From contig OY992537.1 in NCBI GenBank assembly GCA_963921195.1, positions 47,621,943 through 47,685,942 of the forward strand: 64,000 bases of DNA, given 5' to 3'. Origin of the DNA: Pegoplata infirma (lineage: Eukaryota > Arthropoda > Insecta > Diptera > Anthomyiidae). Made by a program: the position numbers and the translations under genes. Below, piece after piece: positions 44,011 to 54,625 of this stretch. Position 1 is the stretch's first letter. Each line of letters begins with the position of its first letter. The notes beneath the pieces are model-generated. The model saw nothing but the letters and a program-made list of their open reading frames with translations. It had not been told where the DNA came from and did no database searches.

Positions 44011-46909
44011 TCATTTGAATATAATGGCTTTTAACGTTAGATCTTTAATAGAGACCAGTAGAAGAATAGAGTTGGGTAGGATACTTGAGGAGAATAGGAT
44101 AGACGTTGGCTTCGTTCAGGAGACTCATGTTTCTGCAAATATAGCCATTCAACTGCATAATTACAACACCGTAAGGGATAGCTCTCCTCAAGGCACGGCA
44201 ATATTTATAAAGAAGAATATAGAATTTTCAATAATATATATATCAGGAGTGGAATTTCCAAGTTGTTTTATAGAACTAAAACTTATCACTTCAGCTCAAC
44301 CCAAAAGAATCCTTTTAGGAAGTTTGTATATACCTACTAATTTTACAAATGACAGATTTTTATCGAGCTTGGATAATATAAGGAATGTATCGTGGTCATA
44401 TGATGGCACAATTGTAGGTGGCGACCTCAATGCCAGGAACATCACTTGGGGTGACTCTATGTCAAACATGAATGGCAGAAATCTATACAATTGGTTGGAA
44501 GACTCGTCGCCACAATTCAGAAGAATATGTGACAGTACCCCCTCCTTTCCTAATGGATCCTCTTTCCTTGACCACTTTTTGATCAGTGAGAATATACTAG
44601 ATTTCAATAATTCAAACTTTTCTATCTCTTCTGTTTCATCTTTTTCTGACCATTTCCCCCTTAAGCTGCAAATTAGCTTACCAAGTTTCGATCTTATATA
44701 TCTGCCGCCCCGCTGTTTCACTTCGTTTGAGAAGACTGTATGGAGTGATTTTAAAAGTGATCTCGATGTGGAATTAGCGGAATGTCCTATACCAGTTGAC
44801 AGATCCTTAGATGATTCGGAAATTGACACCTTTATTGAAAATTTTACAAATTGTGTTAATCGTACGGTAGAAGCCCACTCAGAATCAATTGAATTAGGAA
44901 ACAGAAAATTTTGTGTTCCAGATGATATTCAGAATCTTTTTAGGATAAAACGATGTTGGCAAAGAAGATTGAAAAAGATCTTTCACAGAAATCTGAATAG
45001 AAGAAATTCTGAATATATGACACTGTCAACGCAGATTAACTTGCTGAAGATAATTATAAAACAAAAAGTTGAAATACATCAAACAAATATGTTTAACGAA
45101 CGATTACAAAACATTAGGCCTGGGACGTCCGCTTACAGACAAATCTATAACGCAATTGGGAATAAGAGGAAAGAACAGTTTCCTAAACTTATTGTTGACA
45201 ATAGTACTTATGTAGAGGATTCGGATAAGGTTCAACAATTTAGGCACCATTTTTCGCAGATTTATTCACGTCAGTTACCATGCGGTCCTCATATTCCTGA
45301 TATTGTGTCAACTATCGATTCATGCATTTCCCCGTGTGCTTCGAGAATTTATTCTTTTAGTGAGGATTTTCAATCACTCGAAAATACCGATACATCTCAT
45401 TTTACGGACTCAGTTGAAGTTGTATCCACCATTGGATTGCTTAATGCCAAAAAATCTGCGGGTGTGGATAAAATTTCTAATTTTCTTATTAAAAAGTTTT
45501 CTTTGTATGCCGTTGATTATTTAGCAGTTATTTTTAATAATTGCATTAACAATGGCTACTTTCCGAATTCCTGGAAAGTAGCGAAAATTTATCCGTTGCA
45601 AAAGAAGGCAAATTCATATGAGATAAATAATGCTAGGCCTATTTCTATGTTGTCGAATTTGGGGAAGCTGTTTGAGAGAATAATAAGGAAGAAAATGGAT
45701 TTAAATGTTAACGTCGAATATATTCAGCAAAATCAATTTGGATTTAAGATAAATCATTCTTCAGCACACGCTTTGCTCAAGTTTCACGATGATGTATTGC
45801 AGAATCTCAGACAGGAGCGTTGCACAGTTGCAGTTTCGTTAGATATAGAGAAAGCTTTCGACCGTGCCTATCAGGATGGTATAATATTTAAGCTTATACA
45901 AATAGGATTTGACCCTTTTATTGTAAAGCTGCTTAAAAGTTTTTTTGAGAGCAGAACTTTCTTTGTTCAAATGAATCTGACTTGTTCTCAACGAGCTCCT
46001 GTGTACAGTGGGGTACCTCAGGGCTCAATTTTAGCTCCCCTTCTCTATAGTATATTAATCTACGATTTTCCTCACTACTTCAATGATTCCCAGAGCATCC
46101 TTTACGCGGATGATTCACTTGTATATGCCCATGATGCATCACCAAATATTGCATTAGAGCGAGTTTATGCTCATCTAATAGTTATTAATGATTATTATAT
46201 AAAATGGGGGGTAAAGATAAATCCGAATAAATCTGAGGCCATATGCATAAGGAATCCTTCCGGCAAGTGTCCATATTATGTGGTCCCGCAGAGTAAGCGT
46301 TTAAAATTGACATTGAATGGCATTAATATTCCTTTCCATGATAACATCAAATATCTTGGCGTAACGTTCAGTAAACTACTTAAATTTAATGGTCATGCTC
46401 GAAGTGCCAAAACAAGGGCATTCAAGGTGAAGTCAATGTTTTCTAAACTTTTAATGAATCGTTACTTGAGTAGGGAATCAAAGCTTCTAATTTATAAGGT
46501 GAGTATCAGACCTGTTATATTGTATGGGTTTACGATTTGGTTTACCATTTCACCTACGGTTGCTAAAGAGCTCGAAATTATGGAGAGAAGCGTATTAAGA
46601 ATGTGTGTTAATCGTAATTTCCAGTCATACAATAAAAGATTTTCGAATAGATTTATTTATGAAGAGTCAAATGTCACTCCCTTATTCAACTATGCCCTGA
46701 CTCTTTTGAGAACCTTTGTACAAAGAACCCAATTCCATGATAATACGTTGATTTCGGACATTTATAGCCGTGAAATAGCTTTTAGTTGGTCAGACAACTT
46801 TTATATATCCCCTATTGGGGTGCTTAACGAGGACGCTGGAGCGCTAAGCGATGTTCCACTCCTACCTGAATTTTACAGACAAAACGACCGCACTTGTCAT
46901 CGTGGCTAA
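44000..46909 (+). CDS. LINE 2 ORF2: AP endonuclease + reverse transcriptase, intact
   Basis: 969-residue replication protein with no stop or frameshift. The start ATG at 44000 overlaps the ORF1 end by 11 bases in another frame, as in many jockey-type elements, where ORF2 is reached by reinitiation or frameshift. The endonuclease domain (1-230) keeps Asn12, Glu41 (QETH), GGDLN 140-144 and SDH 216-218. The reverse transcriptase (about 470-740) has KKSAGVDKIS, NARPISMLSNLGKLFERI, LDIEKAFDRAY near 613, YSGVPQGSILAPLL and the catalytic YADD at 702-705. A C-terminal region (IYKVSIRPVILYGFTIW) follows. No RNase H domain was recognised. Jockey/I-group assignment is likely but by eye. Confidence 0.93.
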   Translation: MARNHLNIMAFNVRSLIETSRRIELGRILEENRIDVGFVQETHVSANIAIQLHNYNTVRDSSPQGTAIFIKKNIEFSIIYISGVEFPSCFIELKLITSAQPKRILLGSLYIPTNFTNDRFLSSLDNIRNVSWSYDGTIVGGDLNARNITWGDSMSNMNGRNLYNWLEDSSPQFRRICDSTPSFPNGSSFLDHFLISENILDFNNSNFSISSVSSFSDHFPLKLQISLPSFDLIYLPPRCFTSFEKTVWSDFKSDLDVELAECPIPVDRSLDDSEIDTFIENFTNCVNRTVEAHSESIELGNRKFCVPDDIQNLFRIKRCWQRRLKKIFHRNLNRRNSEYMTLSTQINLLKIIIKQKVEIHQTNMFNERLQNIRPGTSAYRQIYNAIGNKRKEQFPKLIVDNSTYVEDSDKVQQFRHHFSQIYSRQLPCGPHIPDIVSTIDSCISPCASRIYSFSEDFQSLENTDTSHFTDSVEVVSTIGLLNAKKSAGVDKISNFLIKKFSLYAVDYLAVIFNNCINNGYFPNSWKVAKIYPLQKKANSYEINNARPISMLSNLGKLFERIIRKKMDLNVNVEYIQQNQFGFKINHSSAHALLKFHDDVLQNLRQERCTVAVSLDIEKAFDRAYQDGIIFKLIQIGFDPFIVKLLKSFFESRTFFVQMNLTCSQRAPVYSGVPQGSILAPLLYSILIYDFPHYFNDSQSILYADDSLVYAHDASPNIALERVYAHLIVINDYYIKWGVKINPNKSEAICIRNPSGKCPYYVVPQSKRLKLTLNGINIPFHDNIKYLGVTFSKLLKFNGHARSAKTRAFKVKSMFSKLLMNRYLSRESKLLIYKVSIRPVILYGFTIWFTISPTVAKELEIMERSVLRMCVNRNFQSYNKRFSNRFIYEESNVTPLFNYALTLLRTFVQRTQFHDNTLISDIYSREIAFSWSDNFYISPIGVLNEDAGALSDVPLLPEFYRQNDRTCHRG

Positions 46910-47336
46910 TGGCAATATTACAACCTAACACATCTTATAAACAGTCTGCTATGTTCGTAGGGAGTGTGGGAGCTTATGATCTAACCTATCATTCGAATTT
47001 CCGTGGGAAGTCCGTTTTGAGGGGTCGGTAATAATAATAGTTTTAAGTAGTTTTAAGTATATTATGTTTAGTTCTTAGTTTTAAGTTTTTTTATTTTTCT
47101 GCTTTTGGGTCCGTGTCCACCCTAATACCGTAGTGCCGGGAGCAAGCACTTTCTTAAACATATATTTATCCGCTATATTATATACACACTCTTACGTTAA
47201 GCTAGCAAGACGCGTACTCTTTCCACTTCATTAGAATAATACACATAGTTCTAAGTACACTCTAATTTAACGTTAAAAAATAATCCTGTTGTTATTTATT
47301 ATGAAGTCTCAATAAAATCTTTACTTACTTACTTAC
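46910..47336 (+). other. LINE 2 3' UTR and (ACTT)n tail
   Basis: A 427-bp non-coding tail. It ends AATAAAATCTTTACTTACTT with four to five ACTT/TTAC units. Simple-repeat tails rather than poly(A) occur in some LINE clades, so this helps classification. Confidence 0.8.
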
Positions 47337-47350
47337 TTAATTTGTTTTGA

Positions 47351-48465
47351 TACCGAATGAAAACAAAATAAAATATGTTGATACAAAAAAAAAAAAACTG
47401 AATTTGCTGTCAAATAAAAAAAAAAACAATGTTTTAATTTAAAATTTTTAAATAAATAAAATATGTATTTTGGAACCAAAAATTTTATTATACATACATA
47501 TGTATCAATCAAAATGCGAAATTTCATTTCAGCTTTCAATGTTCTTAACGATGATGTAAGTATTTTGGCAATGAAAACGAAAATTTAGTATAAACAATTT
47601 TTCCTAATTTGCAGATTTTTTTCGAAATATGTACATAAATGAGGGAAAATTGGATAAGCAGATCTTGAATTTTATGGACATGAAAATTCAGCCAATTCAA
47701 CAATTTTTTCCAAAAGCAATTGAAGAACATCAAGTTTTCCCAGCAAAATTGCAAAAGGATCCGTTTGCCATAATGTGATTGTTTTTTTTTTTAATATCCA
47801 CAGATGCCGATATGGTATTTACAAGTACTTCAAACAAAGTCCACAAAAAACAGGATTTTCGCTAATGTAAATACAATTTATCGAGAGTTTCTACAAGTGT
47901 CATTTAATCTTGAAGTTTAGTCTAGAAGATTTTTTTTTCTTGCGTTCTTAACTCCTCGTTTTATCTTATTTGGTGCAAAATGATTTGCCTGGTTTTTTAG
48001 ATTAAAAAAAAAAACGTTTAGAACTGTTTTAAGTATCAGTTTGCATCCTTAGTACATTGGGGGGATAAAAAACACATTTTTTTTGCAGCTTCACCCCCTT
48101 CCCTCTCCCCATTTTATTATATTTTGCTCAAAAAGCCTAGCTTGATTTTTTTAAGATTTTCAAAAAAAATTTAAGAGGTGTTTCAAGCATCATCAAATGC
48201 ACTATGATGTTTGAAATACTTCTAAACATTTTTTAAAATGTCTAAAAAAATCAGGAAAACATTTTTGCACCACATAACATAAAATGGGATGTTTTAAGCA
48301 TCATTTTGCACTACGGATGCAAAATAATGCTTGAAACAGTTACACACATTTTTTAAAAATCTGAAAAATAAGACAAAGTTTTTTGAACCAATTAAAATGA
48401 TAGGGTGAACCACTTTAATATTCACCGTACGTACTAAAATTCTTACGTTTCGATTCTACTGGAGT
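47351..48465. other. Interior of the CCCGAGTAAAAAT element, non-coding
   Basis: AT-rich. Repeated variants of a TTTCAAGCATCAT / GCATTTGCACTA-type motif between 48190 and 48350 form a weak local repeat (CAAGCATCATCAAATGCAC, TTAAGCATCATTTTGCACTA). No coding region is supported. Confidence 0.4.
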
Positions 48466-48466
48466 T

Positions 48467-48596
48467 ATACCAAATTCGCATTCATTTTTTTAAACATGCT
48501 TAAGCACTTAAACATGTTTATGTACCTTAAAAAGTTTAAATTTAAACATGTTTAAGTGGTTAAACATGTTTAAAAAAATGAATGCGAATTTGGTAT
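48467..48596. repeat. 130-bp palindrome ATACCAAATTCGCATTCATT
   Basis: ATACCAAATTCGCATTCATT (48467) is inverted at the other end (AATGAATGCGAATTTGGTAT, 48577-48596). The interior repeats TTAAACATGTTTAAG words that are themselves palindromic. It could be a tiny MITE inside the TIR element; no target duplication was identified. Confidence 0.7.
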
Positions 48597-49127
48597 TAGC
48601 TTGATACCTGCAATGCAGGTCCTGCATTTTTGGCGAACTTTTCAAGAAACTTTATCAGGGTTTTTAAGTTAAAAAAAAACTGGTATTATATTTTCCTTAT
48701 GCCTCTACCTCTCATTACAACAATAATAAATGAGCCTTAATAATTGTTTATCTTTTTTATAAAAACTTTTTAAAAAATATTTTTTACCTATTTTATTGTA
48801 TGTAAATCATTATTAAGTAGTACTAAATAAAATTTAGTTATTATCATTTGTAATAAAAACGTGTTTTTTTCTATTTGTTTTTAAAAATTTTTTTGCAAAA
48901 ATCAATATTATTCCCATATACTACAATATCAGTTCTGATCAATTGAGATCCAATAAGATCAGAATATATATGGGACAAATGTCGGATCCAACGAGATCTA
49001 AATTGATCAGTTTGTATCAGAGCTGATATAATTAGATCGGGTCAATTTCCGGATCTAATAAGATCTGATTATATATTGATCGAGATCTAAATAGATATGG
49101 TGCAGTATCAAAATTTTTACTCGGGTA

Positions 49128-51395
49128 TCGACAACTGTAACAATTTTCTATAGAAAATTTTAAGTTATCGATATATCGACAACTGTAACAATTTTCTATA
49201 GAACACTTTAGTTTATCGATTATTTTAATTTTCAATAGAAAAGTTTAAGTTATCGATATATCGATAACTGTAACAATTTTCTATAGAAAATTTAAGGTAA
49301 TCAATATATCGATAATTGTAACAATTTTAAAATTTTCTATAGAAAATATTAAGTTACTGTAACAATTTTCTCTAGAAAATTTTAAGTTATCGATAACTGT
49401 AACAATTTTCTAAAGAACATTTTAAGTTTCGATAACTGTAAAAATTTTCTATAGAAAATTTTGAGTTACTGTAACAATTTTCTATAGAAAATTTTAAGTT
49501 ATCGATATATCGATAACTGTAACAATTTTCTATAGAAAATTCTTAGTTATAGATATATCGATAACTGTAACAATTTTCTATAGAAAATTTTTTGTTATCG
49601 ATATATCGATAACTGTAACAATTTTCTATTGAAAATTTTCTATAATAAATTTGAAGTTATTGATATATTGACAATTTTCTATAAAAAATTATTTGTTATC
49701 GATATATCGATTACTGGAACAATTTTCTATAAAAAATTTTAAGTTATCGATGTATCGATCACTATTTAACAATTTATATAAAAAATGTTAAGTTATGGAT
49801 ATATCGATAACTGTAACAATTTTCTATAGAAAAATTTAAGTTATCGATAGCTGTAAAAATTTTCTATAGAAAAAATCGATGTATCGATAAGTTAAAACAC
49901 TTGTCTAACTGTAGCAATTTTGTGTAGAAAGTTTTAAATTATCGATAGCTGTAATTATTTTCAATAGAATATTTTAAGTTATTGATAACTGGATAGTTTT
50001 CTATAGAAAGTTTTAAATTATCGATAATCGATCGCTCATTGATGTATCAGTTATTGTTCAATTTTCTTGTAGATTGATATTGCATAATAAAGAAAATTAT
50101 TCATTTATCGATAACTAAAAATTGTCTTAAAAAACTTTGCAGTTATCTATGTATCGATATTTTAACCTTTTCTTAAACAAATTTTGCAGTTATCGATGTA
50201 TCGATAACTTAACATTTTCAGGTAATTTTTTCGATGTATCGATAACTTAATTTTTTTTTTTTTGAAAATTATGCAGATGTCGATGTTTCGATAAATAAAA
50301 TTTTTTATAGAAAGTTTTGCAGTAATCGATAACTTAAAATTTTCTATAGGAAATTATGCAGTTATCAATGTATTAAGAACTTACAATTTTTTATAGGAAA
50401 TTTTTAAATTTTTAACTTAAAATTGTCTATAGAAAATTATGCAGTTATCGATGTATTGGTAACTTAAAAATGTCTGTAGAAATGTATGCAGCCATTGATG
50501 AATTGATAACTTAAAACTTTCCATAGAAAATTATGGATTTATCGATGTATATGTAACTTAAAATGTTCTATAGAATATTAAGCTGTTATCGATGTATCGA
50601 TAACTTAAAATTTTCTTTTAAAAATTATGAAACTATCAATGTATTAATAAATAAAAATTTTCTTTAGAAAATTATGCAGTTATCAATAGCTTAATATTTT
50701 TTAAAGAAACTTATCCAGATATCGATGAATTAATAATTGAAAATTTATAGAATAGTATGAAGTTATCGATGCATCGATAACTTAATATTTCTTAAATAAA
50801 ATAATGCAGTTATCCATAAATCAATAACTTAAAATTTTCTAAAGAAAATTATGCAATTTATTAAAATTTATTAAAGTATCGAGAAATCAACATTTTGTAT
50901 TAAAAATTATGCAGTTATCGATGCATTGACAACTCAAAATGTTTTTTAAATTGTTTATGGAAAACTATGCAGTCATCAATAAAATTAATTTTCCAATAGA
51001 AAACTACTAAAGTTATGGATGTATCGATAACTCAAATCTTTCTGTTAAAAATTATTACAGTTATCGTTGCGGCGACAACTTAAAATTTTCTATAGAAAAT
51101 TGTTGAAGTTATCGATGTATCGATAACTTAAAATTAGCTATAGAAAACTGTTGAAGTTATCAATAACTTAAAATTTCTATAGAAAATTATTACAGTTATC
51201 GATGTTTATAGAAATTTTTACAGTTTTCAATCTTAAAATTTACTACGGAAAATAAAAATAAAATTAGTTATAGAAAATTATTACAGTTATCGATGTATCA
51301 ACTTAAAATTTTGTATAGAAAATTATGAAGTTATCGATGAACAATTTTTTCACTGTATCGATTACAATGCATTTTTCTATTGATACATCGTTCTT
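49128..51395. repeat. Satellite B, right block, degenerating distally
   Basis: Continues the 48-bp array. 49128-49850 is regular and includes the same variant string as the left block: ACTTTAGTTTATCGATTATT at about 49206 against ACTTTAATTTATCGATTATT at about 42633. From about 50000 the unit shifts to a 46-47 bp form, TTATGCAGTTATCGATGTAT then CGATAACTTAAAATTTTCT, with growing divergence and insertions toward 51395. The gradient from regular to degenerate marks the array edge. Confidence 0.88.
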
Positions 51396-53138
51396 AGAAG
51401 TTAAGCTGTCTTACTTAATAATATTTGATTTATATGGTTTTCATACTGACTAAATTTGTGGTAAAAAAATTGTATGCAAAAATGACATTGTTATTTTTGA
51501 AATTTTTTGTCTTTATCTCTCAACCCTTTAATGACCAATAGTAATTCAATTGTAATTGTTAAAGAGTTAACCAACGTTTGATACATACAAGTGGTAAGTG
51601 TTAGTGTTGTTGGTGTTTATAACGATGATGTGATTATGTTTTAAACATCAGGAGTTTATAAGTTATTTTTTTTTTTTTGAAATCTGATTTTCTTTGTTGG
51701 TTGTTCAATTTGCAAGTACTTTGAAAAATCCATTTACTATAAAAATAAAAAATATTTTTAAAATTTTCTTTATTGTTTTGTATTTGATGCATGCAATAAC
51801 ATGCAGTATATCACACAAATAAATTGAGCGTATAACAACAGTTTTTGTATAAATGTACATATATTTTTTTTTATATATTGTTTGCTGCAACAGATAAAAA
51901 ATCATTTTTTTTTTTTTTTTTGTCACAGTTTTTGTTGAACGTTGCATGTATAGTATGTATATGTATTAGGATGGTCCGTTTACACTTTTTTCTTTGAATG
52001 GAAATGTTTGTCCGGAAATAGTGACTCATTAATAACGAAAACTAATCTGAATATTTTTTTTTTTTTTCAAATGATCAATATCTTCTGTTCGTTCTTTAAA
52101 AATTGTTTTTTTATATTTTTTTTAAATTTTTTTTTTCTCAAAAAAATTTTCTTTATAAAATTTTTTTATCAACATTTTGTTTTCTTATCAAAAAAGATAT
52201 TGACCGATTCGAAAATGATTTTACAGGTATGTTTTTGTTATGGATGGGCCACTTTAATCCGTTTCTGATCAGAGAAAAAGTTGTAAAAACGCCCCATCCT
52301 AATTTGTGTGAGGGTGGATATGTCTATGTGTAATTGTTCTAAATTTTTTATATATTTTTTTTATTTTTCATTTGTATTTATTGTAACTGCGTATTGTGGT
52401 TTGTTAGTTTTAAAACACGTTTTTCATGTTACAATAAAAAAATAAATAAACTATTGTGCAATTTTATAACTTTTTTTTGTTATTCAATTAAAATTTTCAA
52501 CAGTTTTAGTCAATGGTTTTTATGTTCCGTAACACTTTTACATTTACTTTTTCTATTGTTACTCTACAATTTATAACAGGCGATTAGGATTTGATTTCGA
52601 TTTTAAAGCTGACTTTGTCTTTGATGTCAATCCTTTAACATGGGTTAAGGGCATATGCATTTTTTTTAATAACAAATTTGGAGTCCATACTTAATAAGTG
52701 AATTTCTAGTACTTTTTATTTTTTTGGTAAAGTAATCAAGTCAGAAAAATGTCAACTGTAGTTGAAGATTTTTTTTTTAAGTCGACCATGACTTATTATA
52801 AATCTTTATCCGTTTTTCTATTTAACCATTATAATTCAACTGCAGTTTTTTTTTCTTTCAATCCTCTATTTTGTAACAGAAAAGTAAAAAATTATTAAAA
52901 AATTTCCTTCTCTTTATTTTTTTTTTATTGCATATTGTTGTTGGTGGTCTTTTTTTTTATATAAAAAATTTTCTATTTTTGTGCTGAGTTGGCATTTTAC
53001 TTTTTTTTTTGTATTTAATCTGAATTTCAAAACATTTATAGCATTTTATTGTAGCAACCACTATGATGGATTGTGCGGTGTTTTGTGTCCTTTATATTTT
53101 ATTACTATGTTGGCCATTTGCCATTTTAACATTATTTT
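51396..53138. other. AT-rich DNA with no recognised gene
   Basis: No array, TIR pair or credible coding region. Reading frames at 51705-51947, 52008-52333 and 52981-53259 are AT-rich, lack domains and overlap in several frames. Confidence 0.4.
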
Positions 53139-53140
53139 TT

Positions 53141-53880
53141 TATACCCTCCAACTACAGTATGGGGGTATACTCACTTTGTCATTCCGTGTGTAACGCATC
53201 GAAATATCGGTCTAGGACCCCATAAAGTATATATATTATTGATCAGTGATCGATTCTAAGACATTCTAGCGATGTCCGTCTGTCCGTCCGTCCGTCCGTC
53301 CGTCTGTCCGTCCGTCCGTCCGTCTGTCCGTCCGTCCGTCCGTCTGTGGAGGACACGATACAGTCCAAAATAAAAGTGATAGACTCCTGAAATTTGGCAC
53401 ATACATGTCTTATGTTCATAGGCTGGTTAAGTTCGGAGATGGGCAAAATCGGACCAAGGGGGGAAAAGTTCCCCCTTGAAGAACTAAACCAACCTCTGAA
53501 AAATATCATATTTTTACATAATTTTTTGTGTTTTTGTTTAACAAATCCAAAATTTTTATGCTACAAGAAGTTCAAGGTCCTGCATTTGGACCCACAGAAT
53601 TAGAAAATATAGTTTTACGGTCCGCCCCCCCCCCCCCTTTTATGGGCGTGGAAGAATTTTTTTTTTATATAATGATAAATTTGTATTTCTTTAGTGCAAA
53701 AAGCATAAGAATTATTTTTTTTTAACACTTATTCGAGAGGAATTGTGCCCCCCAATTACCACTACCAACCCCCCCACCAAAAAAAAAGAAGACGCCCCTG
53801 CAATTTTTTTTTTTTATTTATTTGCATGTTGGAGGGTATAAAAGATTCGGCACAGCCGAATTTAACACTCTTACTTGTTT
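53141..53880 (-). mobile_element. TACCCTCC-family element, complete inverted copy
   Basis: Read on the minus strand it starts AAACAAGTAAGAGTGTTAAA, forms the hairpin ATTCGGCTGTGCCGAAT, continues CTTTTATACCCTCCAACATG, and ends GGAGGGTATAA at 53141. The interior has TTAGTTCTTCAAGGGGGAAC, a CGGA/CAGA microsatellite and ATCGATCACTGATCAATA. 0.74 kb. Terminal TACCCTCCAA / TTGGAGGGTA are inverted. A poly(C) run lies at 53624-53637. Confidence 0.65.
53276..53347. repeat. (TCCG)n/(TCTG)n microsatellite
   Basis: CCGTCTGTCCGTCCGTCCGT units with regular CTGT interruptions, part of the TACCCTCC element. The frame on the minus strand encoding TDGQTDGRTDRRTDG is an artefact of it. Confidence 0.92.
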
Positions 53881-54174
53881 TTATTATTTTCTTCATTTTT
53901 TAAGAGTTTGTTTTAAAGTTATGCCAACAATTCAGAATCAACAGATTTAATGCTATTTTAAAAGAAAATAAATAAATTTGTTTTTAAACAATACAAAGGA
54001 TAATACTTAGCAAAATTTCAAAAGTAAAAAAAAAAAAAACAAATAACAAAAGAAACATTATTCAAACTAAAGGTTAAATAATTGAAAGGTTATTACTAGG
54101 GCTGAGATTTTAATGCACAAAAAAAATCTAAAATATGTTCAAATATGCAATAAAAATTTCAAAATACATTCAAA

Positions 54175-54625
54175 GAAAAAAGTTTCATCAAATTGATGAA
54201 AGGGTTTCATCACTTAATATAATTATAATAATAATTTGATGAAGGATTTTAATTCATTCTTATTTTTAATTACAACTCATTTTTCACAATTTAAAACTAA
54301 CCGAGAACTGATCACAATGACCTTCGTCTCGTTGTACCGAAACAGACCCAGGATTCTGGTGGGAATCAACCACCACGTTCAAAGGCTAGAACGCTAAAAA
54401 CTTTCCTACTGGAGCCACACTTGCTGTCATCAATTTTGATGACAAATTTTATCATAGTGATGAAATTGTTCTCCAATATGATGAAAGAAGTGATCAAAAT
54501 TGAAGAACAAGTGATTGATGAAACTATCATCATACTGAAGAACAGTTTCATCAATATGATGAAAGAAATCATTAAAATTAAAAATTAAAGAAACAAGTGA
54601 TGACACATTTCATCATGTCATCAAT
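54175..54625. repeat. TTTCATCA/TGATGAAA palindromic cluster flanking a SINE head
   Basis: Multiple TTTCATCAAATTGATGAAA-like palindromes: GTTTCATCAAATTGATGAAA at about 54191, TTTCATCAATATGATGAAAG at about 54549, plus CATCAATTTTGATGAC at 54428 and several single TGATGAAA words. They surround the tRNA-like head at 54356-54420. No fixed period was found, so this is a motif cluster rather than a clean tandem array. Confidence 0.5.
54300..54425 (-). ncRNA. tRNA-derived SINE head
   Basis: On the minus strand GTGTGGCTCCAGTAGGAAAG carries box A (TGGCTCCAGTAGG, complement of 54405-54417). Then AGCGTTCTAGCCTTTGAACG follows, and box B GGTTGATTCCC (complement of 54361-54371) in a perfect T stem GGTGG/CCACC (54358-54374). 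The box A version has one extra base and the T loop is one short of TTCGANNC, so it is a tRNA-like SINE rather than a working tRNA gene. The body AGAATCCTGGGTCTGTTTCG continues to about 54300. No poly(A) or TSD was delimited. Confidence 0.5.

Larger units (their letters stand above)
43414..47336 (+). mobile_element. LINE 2: 5'-truncated non-LTR retrotransposon with 14-bp TSD
   Basis: TTAATTTGTTTTGA stands at 43400-43413 and again at 47337-47350, a perfect 14-bp target duplication that fixes both ends. The body starts in frame within the gag ORF (43414) and ends in tetranucleotide repeats (CTTACTTACTTACTTA) instead of poly(A), shortly after AATAAAATC. It contains a partial ORF1, a complete ORF2 overlapping it by 11 bases, and a 427-bp 3' UTR. 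The identical duplications and the open ORF2 point to a recent insertion. It sits in the TIR element at 43130-49125. Confidence 0.92.
43130..49125. mobile_element. CCCGAGTAAAAAT TIR element, copy 2, in satellite B, TSD TA
   Basis: CCCGAGTAAAAATGTTTAGA at 43130 and TCAAAATTTTTACTCGGG ending at 49125 are inverted ends, flanked by TA (43128-43129 and 49126-49127). Joining the flanks rebuilds the satellite unit TTATCGATATATCGACAACT exactly. Arms are GATC/ATATC-rich (ATATCTTACAAGATATGATG; GATCTAATAAGATCTGAT). It is 6.0 kb because LINE 2 sits inside; the element's own part (about 2.06 kb) has no recognisable transposase. The TA duplication suggests a Tc1/mariner-type mechanism, but this is not proven. 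Confidence 0.8.

Noticed and set aside
43130..49125. LINE 2 proteins as genes of the surrounding TIR element (a very large self-encoded transposon)
   Set aside because: The LINE has its own 14-bp target duplication inside the element, so it is a later insertion and its ORFs do not belong to the TIR element.
42090..51395. Satellite B as a centromere
   Set aside because: Tandem repeats alone do not show centromere function; only a few kb are seen and nothing else supports it.
53624..53637. Poly(C) run as a functional element
   Set aside because: A short homopolymer inside a repeat element; could also be a sequencing artefact.
54521..54570. CTGAAGA followed by GAAA as a further hammerhead
   Set aside because: No stem II can form between the two core motifs and no NUH site or stem I partner is present.
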